From Streptomyces sp. NBC_01275 (GTDB taxonomy: Bacteria; Actinomycetota; Actinomycetes; Streptomycetales; Streptomycetaceae): 64,000 nt of DNA. The DNA lies in assembly GCF_026340655.1 (NCBI RefSeq), contig NZ_JAPEOZ010000001.1, positions 4,402,001 through 4,466,000 of the forward strand, written 5' to 3'. The notes beneath the pieces were generated by a model. That model saw nothing but the letters and a program-made list of their open reading frames with translations, ran no database searches and had not been told where the DNA came from. This document shows, piece after piece, positions 8,085 to 16,165 of this stretch. Every line of letters starts with the position of its first letter. The stretch's first letter is position 1. The translations under genes and the position numbers were made by a program.

Positions 8085-8522
8085 TCACGACCAGTCGCGG
8101 CCGTTTCTTCCTCGCTTGGTGTCGGAGCGCTGCTTCTTCTCCCGCAGCCGGCGCTCGTTGATCCCGCGGGGTATCCGGGTGGGCCGACGGGGCTTGGGCG
8201 GCGGGGCGCTGGCCTCGGCGAGCAGCGCGGCGAGCCGTACGGCGGCGGTCTCGCGGTTGCGCCACTGGGAACGGTGCTCGGAGGCGCGTACGGCGATGAC
8301 GCCGTCGATCAGCTTCCCGGCCAGCCGCTCCAGCGCCCGCGCCTTCCACACCTCGGGCAGGGCCTCGGTGCGGGCGAGGTCGAAGCGCAGCTCCACCTGG
8401 GAGTCGCTGGTGTTGACGTGCTGCCCGCCCGGCCCCGAAGACCGCGAGAAACGCCAGACGAGCTCGGCCTCGGGGAGGGAGACGGAGCCGCGGATGAGAT
8501 AGGGACCGGACATGCCGACCAT
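8085..8522 (-). CDS. arfB: Alternative ribosome-rescue / peptidyl-tRNA hydrolase factor
   Basis: A 145-residue class I release-factor-like protein. The catalytic GGQ motif is in SSGPGGQHVN (residues about 27-36), and the C-terminal tail is strongly basic (PRRPTRIPRG, RLREKKQRSDTKRGRNGR), the part that enters the mRNA channel of a stalled ribosome. It should hydrolyse peptidyl-tRNA on non-stop complexes. Two starts three codons apart (8522 and 8513, MSGPY) are equally likely. It is a single gene, divergent from terD. Confidence 0.88.
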   Translation of the reverse strand: MVGMSGPYLIRGSVSLPEAELVWRFSRSSGPGGQHVNTSDSQVELRFDLARTEALPEVWKARALERLAGKLIDGVIAVRASEHRSQWRNRETAAVRLAALLAEASAPPPKPRRPTRIPRGINERRLREKKQRSDTKRGRNGRDWS

Positions 8523-8739
8523 GTTCCCGCCCCCGCCGTCCCCCAGTCACCCGAATATCCCGCGCGGGTCCCCCCGAGCACCGACCGCTTGGTAAAGAAA
8601 GTAAAGAAACCGGGAGTCGCGGGGAACCTTGACCACCCTTCGCTGCGTTCATAGGGATAGCTGTAGCTTCGTGCCGTACGAAGCCCGTTACGACGCCGAC
8701 GCCGACGCCGTAAGCAACGAGGGAAGGGACTCCCGAACC

Positions 8740-9315
8740 ATGGCTGTAAGCCTGTCCAAGGGTGGCAACGTCTCGCTCACCAAGGAGGCTCCGGGCCTGA
8801 CCGCCGTCACCGTGGGCCTCGGCTGGGACGTCCGCACCACCACCGGCACGGACTTCGACCTCGACGCCTCCGCGATCGCGGTCAACCCCCAGGGCAAGGT
8901 CTACTCGGACGCCCACTTCGTCTTCTTCAACAACAAGCAGACGCCGGACCAGACCATCGTCCACACCGGTGACAACCGCACCGGCGAGGGCGCGGGCGAC
9001 GACGAGGCGATCAACGTCAACCTGGCGGGCCTCCCCGCCGACGTCGAGAAGATCGTCTTCCCGGTCTCGATCTACGACGCGGAGAACCGCTCGCAGAACT
9101 TCGGCCAGGTCCGCAACGCCTACATCCGCATCGTCAACCAGGCCGGCGGCGCCGAGATCGCCCGCTACGACCTCTCCGAGGACGCGGCGACCGAGACGGC
9201 CATGGTCTTCGGCGAGCTCTACCGCAACGGCGCGGAGTGGAAGTTCCGCGCGGTCGGCCAGGGCTACGCGTCGGGCCTGGTCGGCATCGCCCAGGACTTC
9301 GGCGTGAGCGTCTGA
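8740..9315 (+). CDS. terD: TerD-family calcium-binding stress protein
   Basis: A 191-residue TerD/CABP protein. The start [20 protein letters not shown], the acidic calcium loops ([25 protein letters not shown]) and the region [22 protein letters not shown] are characteristic. Family members bind calcium and are linked to tellurite resistance and, in Streptomyces, to calcium-dependent differentiation. The ribosome site GAGGGAAGGGAC lies just upstream of ATG 8740. It is monocistronic and ends in a hairpin terminator. Streptomyces usually carry many paralogs, so the symbol marks the family only. Confidence 0.9.
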   Translation: MAVSLSKGGNVSLTKEAPGLTAVTVGLGWDVRTTTGTDFDLDASAIAVNPQGKVYSDAHFVFFNNKQTPDQTIVHTGDNRTGEGAGDDEAINVNLAGLPADVEKIVFPVSIYDAENRSQNFGQVRNAYIRIVNQAGGAEIARYDLSEDAATETAMVFGELYRNGAEWKFRAVGQGYASGLVGIAQDFGVSV

Positions 9316-9359
9316 CGGACGGTCCGTTCTCGTCCTGACGGTTCGTTCTCGTCCTGTCG

Positions 9360-9396
9360 AAGCCCCCGGCCACCGGTTCCCACCGGCCGGGGGCTT
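9360..9396 (+). terminator. Terminator of terD
   Basis: AAGCCCCCGGCC and GGCCGGGGGCTT form a perfect 12-bp stem 44 bp after the terD stop. It lies between terD and the convergent XRE gene and could serve both. Confidence 0.85.
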
Positions 9397-9416
9397 CGCC
9401 GTGCCCTCCCCTCACG

Positions 9417-10337
9417 TCACGTCAGACCGCTCCCCTTCACGATGAAGGCGGCGATGTCGTGGTCGGGGCAGCACCCCGGGAGGACCGGCCCGTGATCGGG
9501 CGGCGGACTCCAGGAGACGTCCGCCGCCACCCCGGGTTCAGGTCCGGAGACATCCGGCTCGATGGCGTAGACGATCAGCATCTGGTCCGGGTCCTCGGGA
9601 AGGAGCAGCGTGCGGAAGGTGGAGGTGAGGGCACCGAGCAGCGGGTGCTGGAGCCTGTAGGAGCCGTGCATGGGGTCGACGACGTTCTGCTCGTTCCACA
9701 GCCGCCGGAAGTCGGGGTCCGCCGCGGCCAGTTCCGCGATGAACGCGTTCGTCTCCTCGCCCTCGGGATGGCGGCCCACCTCCAGCCGCAGCCAGGCGAC
9801 GACGTGCCGTGCCATGACCGGCCAGTCGAGCACCAGTTGCCGGATGGCGGGCTGCCGGTACACCAGGAGCGCCAGGTTGCGCTCCGGGACGGGCCCGAAA
9901 TCGAGGAAGATCTTCGCGGCGGGCCGGTTCCACGCCAGTACCTGGGTCCGACGCCCCAGGACGAACGCCGCGGTGTCCGGCATGTTGTCCAGCAGCCACT
10001 GCGACCCCTCCGAGACCCGGTCCGCGACGGGTTGCCGGGGCTGTCTCCGGTCGGGACGGTCGGGACGGGCGAGGTTGTGCAGATGGACCCGCTCCAACTC
10101 GTCCAGCCGCAGCGCACGGGCGACCGCGTCGAGTACGGCTGCGGAGACCTTGTGATTCCGTCCCTGCTCCAGCCGGACGTAGTAGTCGACCCCGACCCCG
10201 GCCAGCTGCGCCAGCTCCTCCCGCCGTAACCCGGGCACCCGCCGCACCCCTCCGAACGACGGCAGCCCCACCTCGGCCGGGCTCAAGCGGGCACGTCTGG
10301 ACCGGAGAAAGGCACGGAGTTCGGTACGTCTGTTCAT
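9417..10337 (-). CDS. XRE-family regulator with MmyB-like ligand-binding domain
   Basis: A 306-residue regulator. The N-terminal helix-turn-helix spans about residues 30-85 (RRVPGLRREELAQLAGVGVDYYVRLEQGRN), followed by the MmyB-like PAS-type domain (VLAWNRPAAKIF, WNEQNVVDPMHGSYRLQHPLLGALTSTFRTLLLPEDPDQMLIVYAIEP). This family represses a neighbouring, usually divergent, oxidoreductase gene. Here the upstream 800 bp hold only a degraded reading frame, so the usual target may be lost. The start ATG 10337 has AGGGGGAGC upstream. Confidence 0.88.
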   Translation of the reverse strand: MNRRTELRAFLRSRRARLSPAEVGLPSFGGVRRVPGLRREELAQLAGVGVDYYVRLEQGRNHKVSAAVLDAVARALRLDELERVHLHNLARPDRPDRRQPRQPVADRVSEGSQWLLDNMPDTAAFVLGRRTQVLAWNRPAAKIFLDFGPVPERNLALLVYRQPAIRQLVLDWPVMARHVVAWLRLEVGRHPEGEETNAFIAELAAADPDFRRLWNEQNVVDPMHGSYRLQHPLLGALTSTFRTLLLPEDPDQMLIVYAIEPDVSGPEPGVAADVSWSPPPDHGPVLPGCCPDHDIAAFIVKGSGLT

Positions 10338-11145
10338 GGCTCCCCCTGGCCGGAATCGGCTCCACCGGAATCGTAAACAGGCCACCTGTGCGGCACGGGT
10401 CGCGGCCCGATCGGAGGCGGCCGGACACGCTCGGCCGCGACCGGCCGCGATAAGAACGGATGCACGGCGGTTCGACGCGAGCCAGGGGCCCGCTGGACCC
10501 CTCCCGCCGAACCGGCCAACTCGAAAGGCTGGAGCCACGCGCCGCCCGGCCCGTCCGAGGGATACGGGCCGGCGGCGCGCTGACCGAGGCCCACGCCCGA
10601 CACAGCCGCCTCCCTCCAACGGGCAAGCCGAGTTGGTCGAGGTCGAGACCTACGCCGGAACAATCGGCGGTTTGCGGCCAGGAAGCGCGAGACTGATCGA
10701 GGCCGAATTGCGCGCCCTTACCTGAGGATTTGGGCCTACGACGGGGACTCCTGCCCACCTCGAAAGCCGCCGAGCGCAGCCGTGCCGGGCCCGAATCCAC
10801 CAAACGTTCTCCATGACCGGTTCGGAGACGATCCGCGCCCCGCGACGGGGGCAGAACGCCACGTCGAGGTACGCGCGGGCCGCGAGCGCGAGCCCCGGGT
10901 CGGTCGCCTCGCGCAGACAGGCGGCGAAGTCGGCCCGGGTGCGCGGAGTCAGGCCGTAGCGCTCACGGCCGGCCTCGGAATGGGCGGACCTGACAAGCGC
11001 GTGGCCACCCGTGCTCTCCGGCATGGCGGGCCGGTGGCGGGGCGAGCGCCCACCACGCTCCGCCCGTGCCCGGTGCGCCCCCGCCCGCCCGGCACGGGCA
11101 CCGCCGTCATGCCCGCCGTCACGCCCGCACCACTACCCTGCGCCC
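10338..11145. other. Gap of about 800 bp between the XRE and GNAT-Nudix genes
   Basis: Apart from the Fic-like remnant at 10650-11024 I see no gene here. Open frames at 10336-10725 and 10460-10696 lack family motifs and normal composition. The part next to the XRE start should hold its promoter. Confidence 0.5.
10650..11024 (-). pseudogene. Degraded Fic/DOC-type protein fragment
   Basis: Residues 15-55 read GRERYGLTPRTRADFAACL, then EATDPGLALAARAYLDVAF, which resembles the helix before the active site of Fic AMP-transferases. The expected HPFxDGNxR signature is damaged, reading CPRRGAR in the same place, and the rest loses family character. I see no complete N-terminus upstream. I call it a remnant, with low certainty. 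Confidence 0.35.
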
Positions 11146-12138
11146 ATGCTGCTCGAGCCTCTCCCCCTCACCCCCGACCACGACATCCCCGCCCCCCTCC
11201 TCACCGAACTCACCGCCCTGTACGCGGCGAACCACGAGTTCCACGCCCTCAGCGGCGACTTCCCCGACCCGGACGACATCCGCCCGGAGCAGGTGGCGGC
11301 GGCGCTCGCCGACGAGTTGGCGAACCCGGACGTGGAAGTGCTGCTCGCCCGGAGCGCTGGGCGGCTGGTCGGAGTCGCGGTCACCCTGGGACGGCACCCC
11401 GACCCGGCCGACCCGGACCCGTGGATCGGACTGCTGCTGGTGGACAGGGGCGTGCACCGGCAGGGGTACGGGCGGCGGATCGCGGAGCGGGTCGAGGAAC
11501 GGTTCCAGGCGGCGGGCCACACCGCCGTACGTCTCGCCGTCCTCGACGCCAACCCCAAGGGCCTCGCCTTCTGGACCGCCCTCGGGTACGTGGTCATCGG
11601 CCACCGGCCCGACCTCCAACTCGGCCGCCCCTGCGCCGTGCTGCGCAAGCCGCTCCACCCGTCCCACACGCCCGTCACACCCCGCACACCCCGCCGCGCC
11701 GCCCGCGTCGCCGTCGTTGACCCGGCGGGGTCGGTCCTTCTCTTCCGGTACGACAACGTCGAGGTCGGCGTCCACTGGGCGCTGCCCGGGGGCGGGCTGG
11801 AGGGGGACGAGGCTCCGCGCGAGGGGGCGTTGCGCGAGTTGCGCGAGGAGACCGGGTGGGAGGACCTCGAGCCCGGGCCTCTGCTGTGCACCTGGGAGCA
11901 CGACTTCACCCACTCCGACGTCCCCGTCCGCCAGCACGAACATGTGTACGTCACCCGGGGTCCGCGTCGGGAGCCCGGCGGCGCGCACCTCGCGGCGGCC
12001 CACGCGGCGGACGGCATCCTCACCTGGCGCTGGTGGACGCGGGCGGAGCTCGCCGAGGAGGCGGAGCCGGTGTGGCCGACAGGGCTCGCCCGGCTGCTGG
12101 AGGAGTGGGAAGCGGGACACGGGGGACACGGGGACTGA
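11146..12138 (+). CDS. GNAT acetyltransferase-Nudix hydrolase fusion protein
   Basis: A 330-residue two-domain protein. Residues 1-165 form a GNAT domain (WIGLLLVDRGVHRQGYGRRIAERV with the acetyl-CoA loop, LDANPKGLAFWTALGYV). After a Thr/Pro/Arg linker, residues about 183-320 form a Nudix domain whose box GGGLEGDEAPREGALRELRE continues as ETGW at about 214-237 with all catalytic acids present. It could acetylate an amine and hydrolyse a nucleoside-diphosphate-linked compound. Neither substrate is known. Leaderless start: a TACCCT -10 box lies seven bases before ATG 11146. Confidence 0.88.
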   Translation: MLLEPLPLTPDHDIPAPLLTELTALYAANHEFHALSGDFPDPDDIRPEQVAAALADELANPDVEVLLARSAGRLVGVAVTLGRHPDPADPDPWIGLLLVDRGVHRQGYGRRIAERVEERFQAAGHTAVRLAVLDANPKGLAFWTALGYVVIGHRPDLQLGRPCAVLRKPLHPSHTPVTPRTPRRAARVAVVDPAGSVLLFRYDNVEVGVHWALPGGGLEGDEAPREGALRELREETGWEDLEPGPLLCTWEHDFTHSDVPVRQHEHVYVTRGPRREPGGAHLAAAHAADGILTWRWWTRAELAEEAEPVWPTGLARLLEEWEAGHGGHGD

Positions 12139-12214
12139 GATCAGCCGGTGCCGTAGGGGTCACTCCGTTACTCCGATGCTCCCTTGCTCCACGCGGATTG
12201 GTTCGCCTAGCGCA

Positions 12215-13678
12215 TCACGCAGGCGGGAGGTCCGGCTTTCCGGCTCCGTACAGCCAGTCCCGCCAGACGGCCGTGAAGTCCTCGTCCGGGGCCTGCTGCT
12301 CGACGTACGCCGTGAAGTCGTCGGTGTCCGCGGTGCCGTGGCGGTGGGCGGCCGCCCAGCCCTGGACGATGTCGTAGAAGGCGTCGTCGCCGACGATCTG
12401 GCGGATGCGGTGGACGACCATCGCGCCGCGCTGGTAGACGGGGGCGTCGGAGATGTGGGCCGCGCTCGTCGGCTTGGCGGGCGGGAAGGCCCACAGGTCC
12501 TCGTAGCCGCCCTCGCCGTCCTCGCCTTCCTCGCCGTGGTCGTACAACTCGGTGAAGGTCTCCTCCGCCGTGTCGCCGCCCTGGTCCTCCGTCCACAGCC
12601 ACTCCGCGTACGTGGCGAAGCCCTCGTTGAGCCACATGTCCTGCCAGGTCTTCGGGGTGACGGAGTCGCCGAACCACTGGTGGGCGAGTTCGTGGACGAA
12701 GGTCTCGGTGTCGGGGGCGCCGGGGTAGACGGGGCGGTTCTGGGTCTCCAGGGCGTACTCGGCGTCCTCGGGGCGGTCGACGATCGCGCCGGTGGAGGAG
12801 AAGGGGTACGGGCCGAAGTTGTCCTCCGCCCAGTCCAGGGCCTCGGGCAGCTTCGCGAGCACCTTGCGGCTGGCGGCCGTCTGCCGCGGGTCCACGGCCA
12901 CGTACACCGGCAGGCCGTCGTCGGTGGTGGTGCGGGTGACGTCGTAGCGGCCGATCGCGAGGGTGGCGAGGTAGCTCGCCATCGGTTCGGCGGTGCGCCA
13001 GGCGAAGGTCGTGCGGTCGCCGGTCGTGCGTTCGCTCCTCAACTCGCCGTTGGAGACGGCCGTCAGGCCCTTCGGCACGGTCACGGCGATGTCGTACGAC
13101 GCCTTGTCGGACGGGTGGTGGTTGCCGGGGAACCAGGCCATGGAGCCGGTCGGCTCGCCGAGCGCCAGCGCTCCGTCGGCGGTCGGCAGCCAGCCCTCCT
13201 CGGAGCCGTCGGGGTCGGTGATCGTCTGCGGGCGGCCGGCGTAGCGCACGGTCACCTCGAAGGTCCGCCCCTTGGTCAGGCCCTCGCGCGGGCGGACGGT
13301 GAGCTCCTGACCGTCCCGCTCGAAGGAGGCCGCGCTGCCGTCGACGGTGACCTTCGTGACGTCCATGCCCTTCAGGTCCAGGTCGAAGGAGGACAGCGCC
13401 TGGGTGGCCCGGGCGGTGAGGACGGCGGTACCGGTGAGACGGCCGCCGTCGGAGGTGTCATCGGGGTCGTCGGCAGGCTCGTAGGCGAGGGTCAGGCCGT
13501 AGTGGGTCACGTCGTACCCGCCGTTGCCCGCCTTCGGGAAGTACGGGTCGCCCAGGCCCGAAGCGCCCGAAGCGCCCGAGGCCCCGGACTCGTCGTGGCC
13601 GCCGCTGTCGCACGCGGTCAGTCCGAGGGCGAGCAGTGAGGCGGCGACGGCCGGGACAAGGCGCACGGATCGGGACAT
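12215..13678 (-). CDS. M1-family zinc aminopeptidase lipoprotein
   Basis: A 487-residue exported peptidase. The signal peptide ends in a lipobox (LGLTAC, about residues 18-23) followed by a short Gly/Ser/Ala linker. The M1 fold follows, with the zinc site HELAHQWFGD at about 327-336 and its third ligand in LNEGFATYAEW, then YQRGAMVVHRIRQ. It should remove N-terminal residues from peptides at the outer membrane face. At 487 residues it has the N-terminal and catalytic domains but not the long C-terminal domain of PepN. ATG 13678 gives the complete signal peptide. Confidence 0.9.
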   Translation of the reverse strand: MSRSVRLVPAVAASLLALGLTACDSGGHDESGASGASGASGLGDPYFPKAGNGGYDVTHYGLTLAYEPADDPDDTSDGGRLTGTAVLTARATQALSSFDLDLKGMDVTKVTVDGSAASFERDGQELTVRPREGLTKGRTFEVTVRYAGRPQTITDPDGSEEGWLPTADGALALGEPTGSMAWFPGNHHPSDKASYDIAVTVPKGLTAVSNGELRSERTTGDRTTFAWRTAEPMASYLATLAIGRYDVTRTTTDDGLPVYVAVDPRQTAASRKVLAKLPEALDWAEDNFGPYPFSSTGAIVDRPEDAEYALETQNRPVYPGAPDTETFVHELAHQWFGDSVTPKTWQDMWLNEGFATYAEWLWTEDQGGDTAEETFTELYDHGEEGEDGEGGYEDLWAFPPAKPTSAAHISDAPVYQRGAMVVHRIRQIVGDDAFYDIVQGWAAAHRHGTADTDDFTAYVEQQAPDEDFTAVWRDWLYGAGKPDLPPA

Positions 13679-13736
13679 GTCAGTGATCCTATGGTCGGAG
13701 GCCTGGGTTCCACGGGGGCGTGACACCATCGCCTAC

Positions 13737-14237
13737 GTGCTCGACATCGGCTACGCCCTCTCCAACCGGTTCCCGGACCCGCCGCACGCGGACTACCGTC
13801 GCGTGGACATCCACGCCCTGCGCCACGACCTCTTCTGCGGCGACGTCTACCTCGCCGACACCAAGGCGGACCGGGAGCTGTCCACAGCCTGGGGATGGGT
13901 GCCGGTGCTCGACTTCGCGTGGGCGCTGTGCGACATCGTGGAGCGGATCGACCAGGACCCGGCGGGCTCCCGCGCCTCCCGCCCCCAGTACGCGGAACTG
14001 GACTTCACCGAGTCCACCGACCGCATGCTGTTCGAGCGCCGCTTCGGCTGGGTGGACATCGAGGCCGACTGGATGCCGGCCGAGGAGCCGCCGCTGACCT
14101 TCTCCCACGCCGACCTGCGCCGCGAGTCCCGCGACTTCCTCCACGACCTCCTCGCCGACCTCATCGACCTCCACGAGGACCTGGGCGAGAACCCGGCGAT
14201 CTGGACCCTCCAGGCCCGGTTCCCCCGGGTCGGGTAA
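13737..14237 (+). CDS. Conserved hypothetical protein, acidic, Streptomyces type
   Basis: A 166-residue soluble protein rich in Asp and Glu without recognisable catalytic motifs. It begins VLDIGYALSNRFPDPPH, has a central WGWVPVLDFAWALCDIVERID stretch and ends in a helical segment (FLHDLLADLIDLHEDLGENP). I believe similar proteins are common in actinomycetes, but I cannot name a function. Coding composition is normal. GTG 13737 is chosen because the divergent peptidase start is only 58 bp away; upstream frame extensions would overlap its promoter. Confidence 0.65.
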   Translation: MLDIGYALSNRFPDPPHADYRRVDIHALRHDLFCGDVYLADTKADRELSTAWGWVPVLDFAWALCDIVERIDQDPAGSRASRPQYAELDFTESTDRMLFERRFGWVDIEADWMPAEEPPLTFSHADLRRESRDFLHDLLADLIDLHEDLGENPAIWTLQARFPRVG

Positions 14238-14268
14238 CGGAGTCCCTCGCTTGCCACGACTCCCTCCC

Positions 14269-14988
14269 TCACCCCTCCACCCTGATCCCCAACTCCCCCG
14301 CCAACACCGGTGCCAGATCGAGTAGTTGGGCCGTGCTGATCACCGCGCCCGACAGGCGGTCCAGGCCGGAGGCGATGCCCAGTTCCGTCGCGCCGCGCAG
14401 GTCCACGTCCGTGAGGGTCGACGCGGTGAAGTCGGCGGCTTTCAGGGCGCAGTCGACGAACTCGACGCGTTCCAGACGGGCGCCCGCGAAGTCCGGTTCG
14501 ACCAGGACGCAGCTCTCGAAGACGACGTCCCGCAGCCGTGCCTGGCGCAGGTTGAGGTAGTCGATCTTGCCGCCGCGGATCACCACCCGCTCCAGTACGG
14601 AGCCGTGCATCTGGGTGCCGCCCAAGCGCGCGTCGATCAGCTCGACGTCGCGCAGGGTCGACTCGGCGAGGTCGGTGCCGACGCCTCGGACGCCGGTGAG
14701 GAGCGAGTCGAGCAGGCGGGCGTGGTGCAGTCGCGTCCCGTCCAGCGCGCAGCCCGTCAGCGCGCAGTCCATGAAGCGGGCGCCCCCGCCGTCCTGCCCG
14801 GCGAGGTCGGTCTCGCGGAACTCCACCCCGTCGTAGTCCCCGTCGGGCTCCAGCTGCCCGCCCTCGTACGGCTCCAGGGCGGGCAGCCGCACCTCGGGCC
14901 GCCGAGCCCCCTTGACCGCTCCGCGCGCCCCGCCGGCCCCGCTGGTCCTGCCCGTCGCACCCGTCCCGCCAACCCGTGTCCTCGCCAT
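14269..14988 (-). CDS. Pentapeptide-repeat protein
   Basis: A 239-residue protein. After a basic N-terminus of about 45 residues, residues 50-205 consist of pentapeptide repeats of the A(D/N)LxX type: FRETDLAGQ, FMDCALTGCALDGTRLHHARLLDS, DLAESTLRDVELIDARLGG, NLRQARLRDVVF, DFAGARLERVEF, DFTASTLTDVDLRGA. Such repeats form a square beta-helix; some members mimic DNA and protect gyrase. No substrate or partner is evident. It is convergent with the preceding gene. Confidence 0.85.
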   Translation of the reverse strand: MARTRVGGTGATGRTSGAGGARGAVKGARRPEVRLPALEPYEGGQLEPDGDYDGVEFRETDLAGQDGGGARFMDCALTGCALDGTRLHHARLLDSLLTGVRGVGTDLAESTLRDVELIDARLGGTQMHGSVLERVVIRGGKIDYLNLRQARLRDVVFESCVLVEPDFAGARLERVEFVDCALKAADFTASTLTDVDLRGATELGIASGLDRLSGAVISTAQLLDLAPVLAGELGIRVEG

Positions 14989-15103
14989 GCCCCCATCCTG
15001 CCCCCCGCCACTGACAATCCCCCGAGCCGCCCACGAACCGCCTTCGATCCGCTCTCGAACCGCCCCCGGGCCATCCCCCGGGCCACCCTCGAATCACCCT
15101 TGA

Positions 15104-15121
15104 CCTCAACAATGCTTGAGG
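15104..15121. promoter_or_regulatory. SoxR box in the quinone oxidoreductase promoter
   Basis: CCTCAACAATGCTTGAGG is an 18-bp inverted repeat with the arms (CCTCAA/TTGAGG) of the SoxR operator. It sits between a TTGACC -35 (15100-15105) and a weak -10 near 15124-15130 with a long spacer, the arrangement MerR-family activators use. I recall the S. coelicolor ortholog (SCO4266) as a SoxR target. Confidence 0.85.
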
Positions 15122-15137
15122 TTGAAGAGTGGACCCC

Positions 15138-16109
15138 ATGCACGCCATACGTCTCCACGCCTACGGCCCCGCCGAGAACCTCCTCCACGAGGAGGTCGAG
15201 GACCCCGTCCCCGGCCCCGGCCAGGTCCGCGTCGCCGTAGCGGCCGCCGGTGTCCATCTCCTCGACACCGCCCTGCGCGAGGGCCTGCGGGGCCCCGCGC
15301 CCGCACCCACGCCCCTGCCCACCGTCCCCGGCCGCGAGGTCGCCGGGGTCGTGGAGTCCCTCGGCGAGGGAACCCCCGCCTCCTGGCTCGGCAAGCGCGT
15401 CGTCGCCCACCTCGGCTTCGCCCCCGGCGGCTACGCGGAGCTCGCCGTCACCGACGCCGACCGGCTGCACGAGATCCCGGCGAACCTGGACCCCGCAAGG
15501 GCCGTCGCGATGATCGGCACGGGCCGTACGGCGCTGGGAATCGCGCAGTTCACCGACCTCGGGCCGGACTCCGTCGTCGTGATCCCGGCGGCCGCCGGAG
15601 GCATCGGCACCCTCCTCGTGCAGTACGCCAGGAACGCGGGCGCCACCGTCGTCGGTCTCGCCGGCGGCCCGCACAAGACAGCGCGGGTACGGGCGAACGG
15701 CGCGGACCTCGCTGTGGACTACCGGAACCCCTCCTGGCCGCAGCAGGTCCGCACGGGGCTGGGCGGCCGGACCGCGACCGTCGTCCTCGACGGCGTCGGC
15801 GGGGACGTGGCCCGCGAGGCCGTCGCCCTTCTCGGCCCCGGCGGCCGGCACCTCGTCTTCGGCTGGTCCGCGGAAGGCGTCCGCGACGGCAAGGGCCACT
15901 TCGTCGAGGGCGTCTCGCAGTCGGTCCTCGGGCCCCCGATGATCGAGAAGGCCGGCGGCCTGCGCGCCCTCGAACTGCGCGCCCTCGCCGAGGCCGCCGC
16001 CGGCCGGCTCAGCCCCGCCGTACAGCGCTTCCCGCTCGCCGAGGCGGCCGCCGCGCACCGCGCACTGCAGACGCGCGAAACCGCCGGAAAGGTGGTATTG
16101 GAGCCTTGA
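15138..16109 (+). CDS. Zinc-type alcohol dehydrogenase / NADPH:quinone oxidoreductase, SoxR regulon
   Basis: A 323-residue medium-chain dehydrogenase. The N-terminal GroES-like domain includes EDPVPGPGQVRVAVAAAGV and PGREVAGVVESLG. The nucleotide-binding domain shows IPAAAGGIGTLLVQYARNAG at about 148-167. It lacks the catalytic zinc ligands, as in the quinone oxidoreductase branch, and would reduce quinones or enals with NADPH. A SoxR box in its promoter indicates induction by redox-active compounds. The -10 position predicts transcription starting at or next to ATG 15138 (leaderless). The exporter 56 bp downstream may be co-transcribed. Confidence 0.88.
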   Translation: MHAIRLHAYGPAENLLHEEVEDPVPGPGQVRVAVAAAGVHLLDTALREGLRGPAPAPTPLPTVPGREVAGVVESLGEGTPASWLGKRVVAHLGFAPGGYAELAVTDADRLHEIPANLDPARAVAMIGTGRTALGIAQFTDLGPDSVVVIPAAAGGIGTLLVQYARNAGATVVGLAGGPHKTARVRANGADLAVDYRNPSWPQQVRTGLGGRTATVVLDGVGGDVAREAVALLGPGGRHLVFGWSAEGVRDGKGHFVEGVSQSVLGPPMIEKAGGLRALELRALAEAAAGRLSPAVQRFPLAEAAAAHRALQTRETAGKVVLEP

Positions 16110-16165
16110 CCAGCAATAAGCCGCCTGAAGGTGCGATTCAGCACGATTCATGGTCTTCTGGCTGA

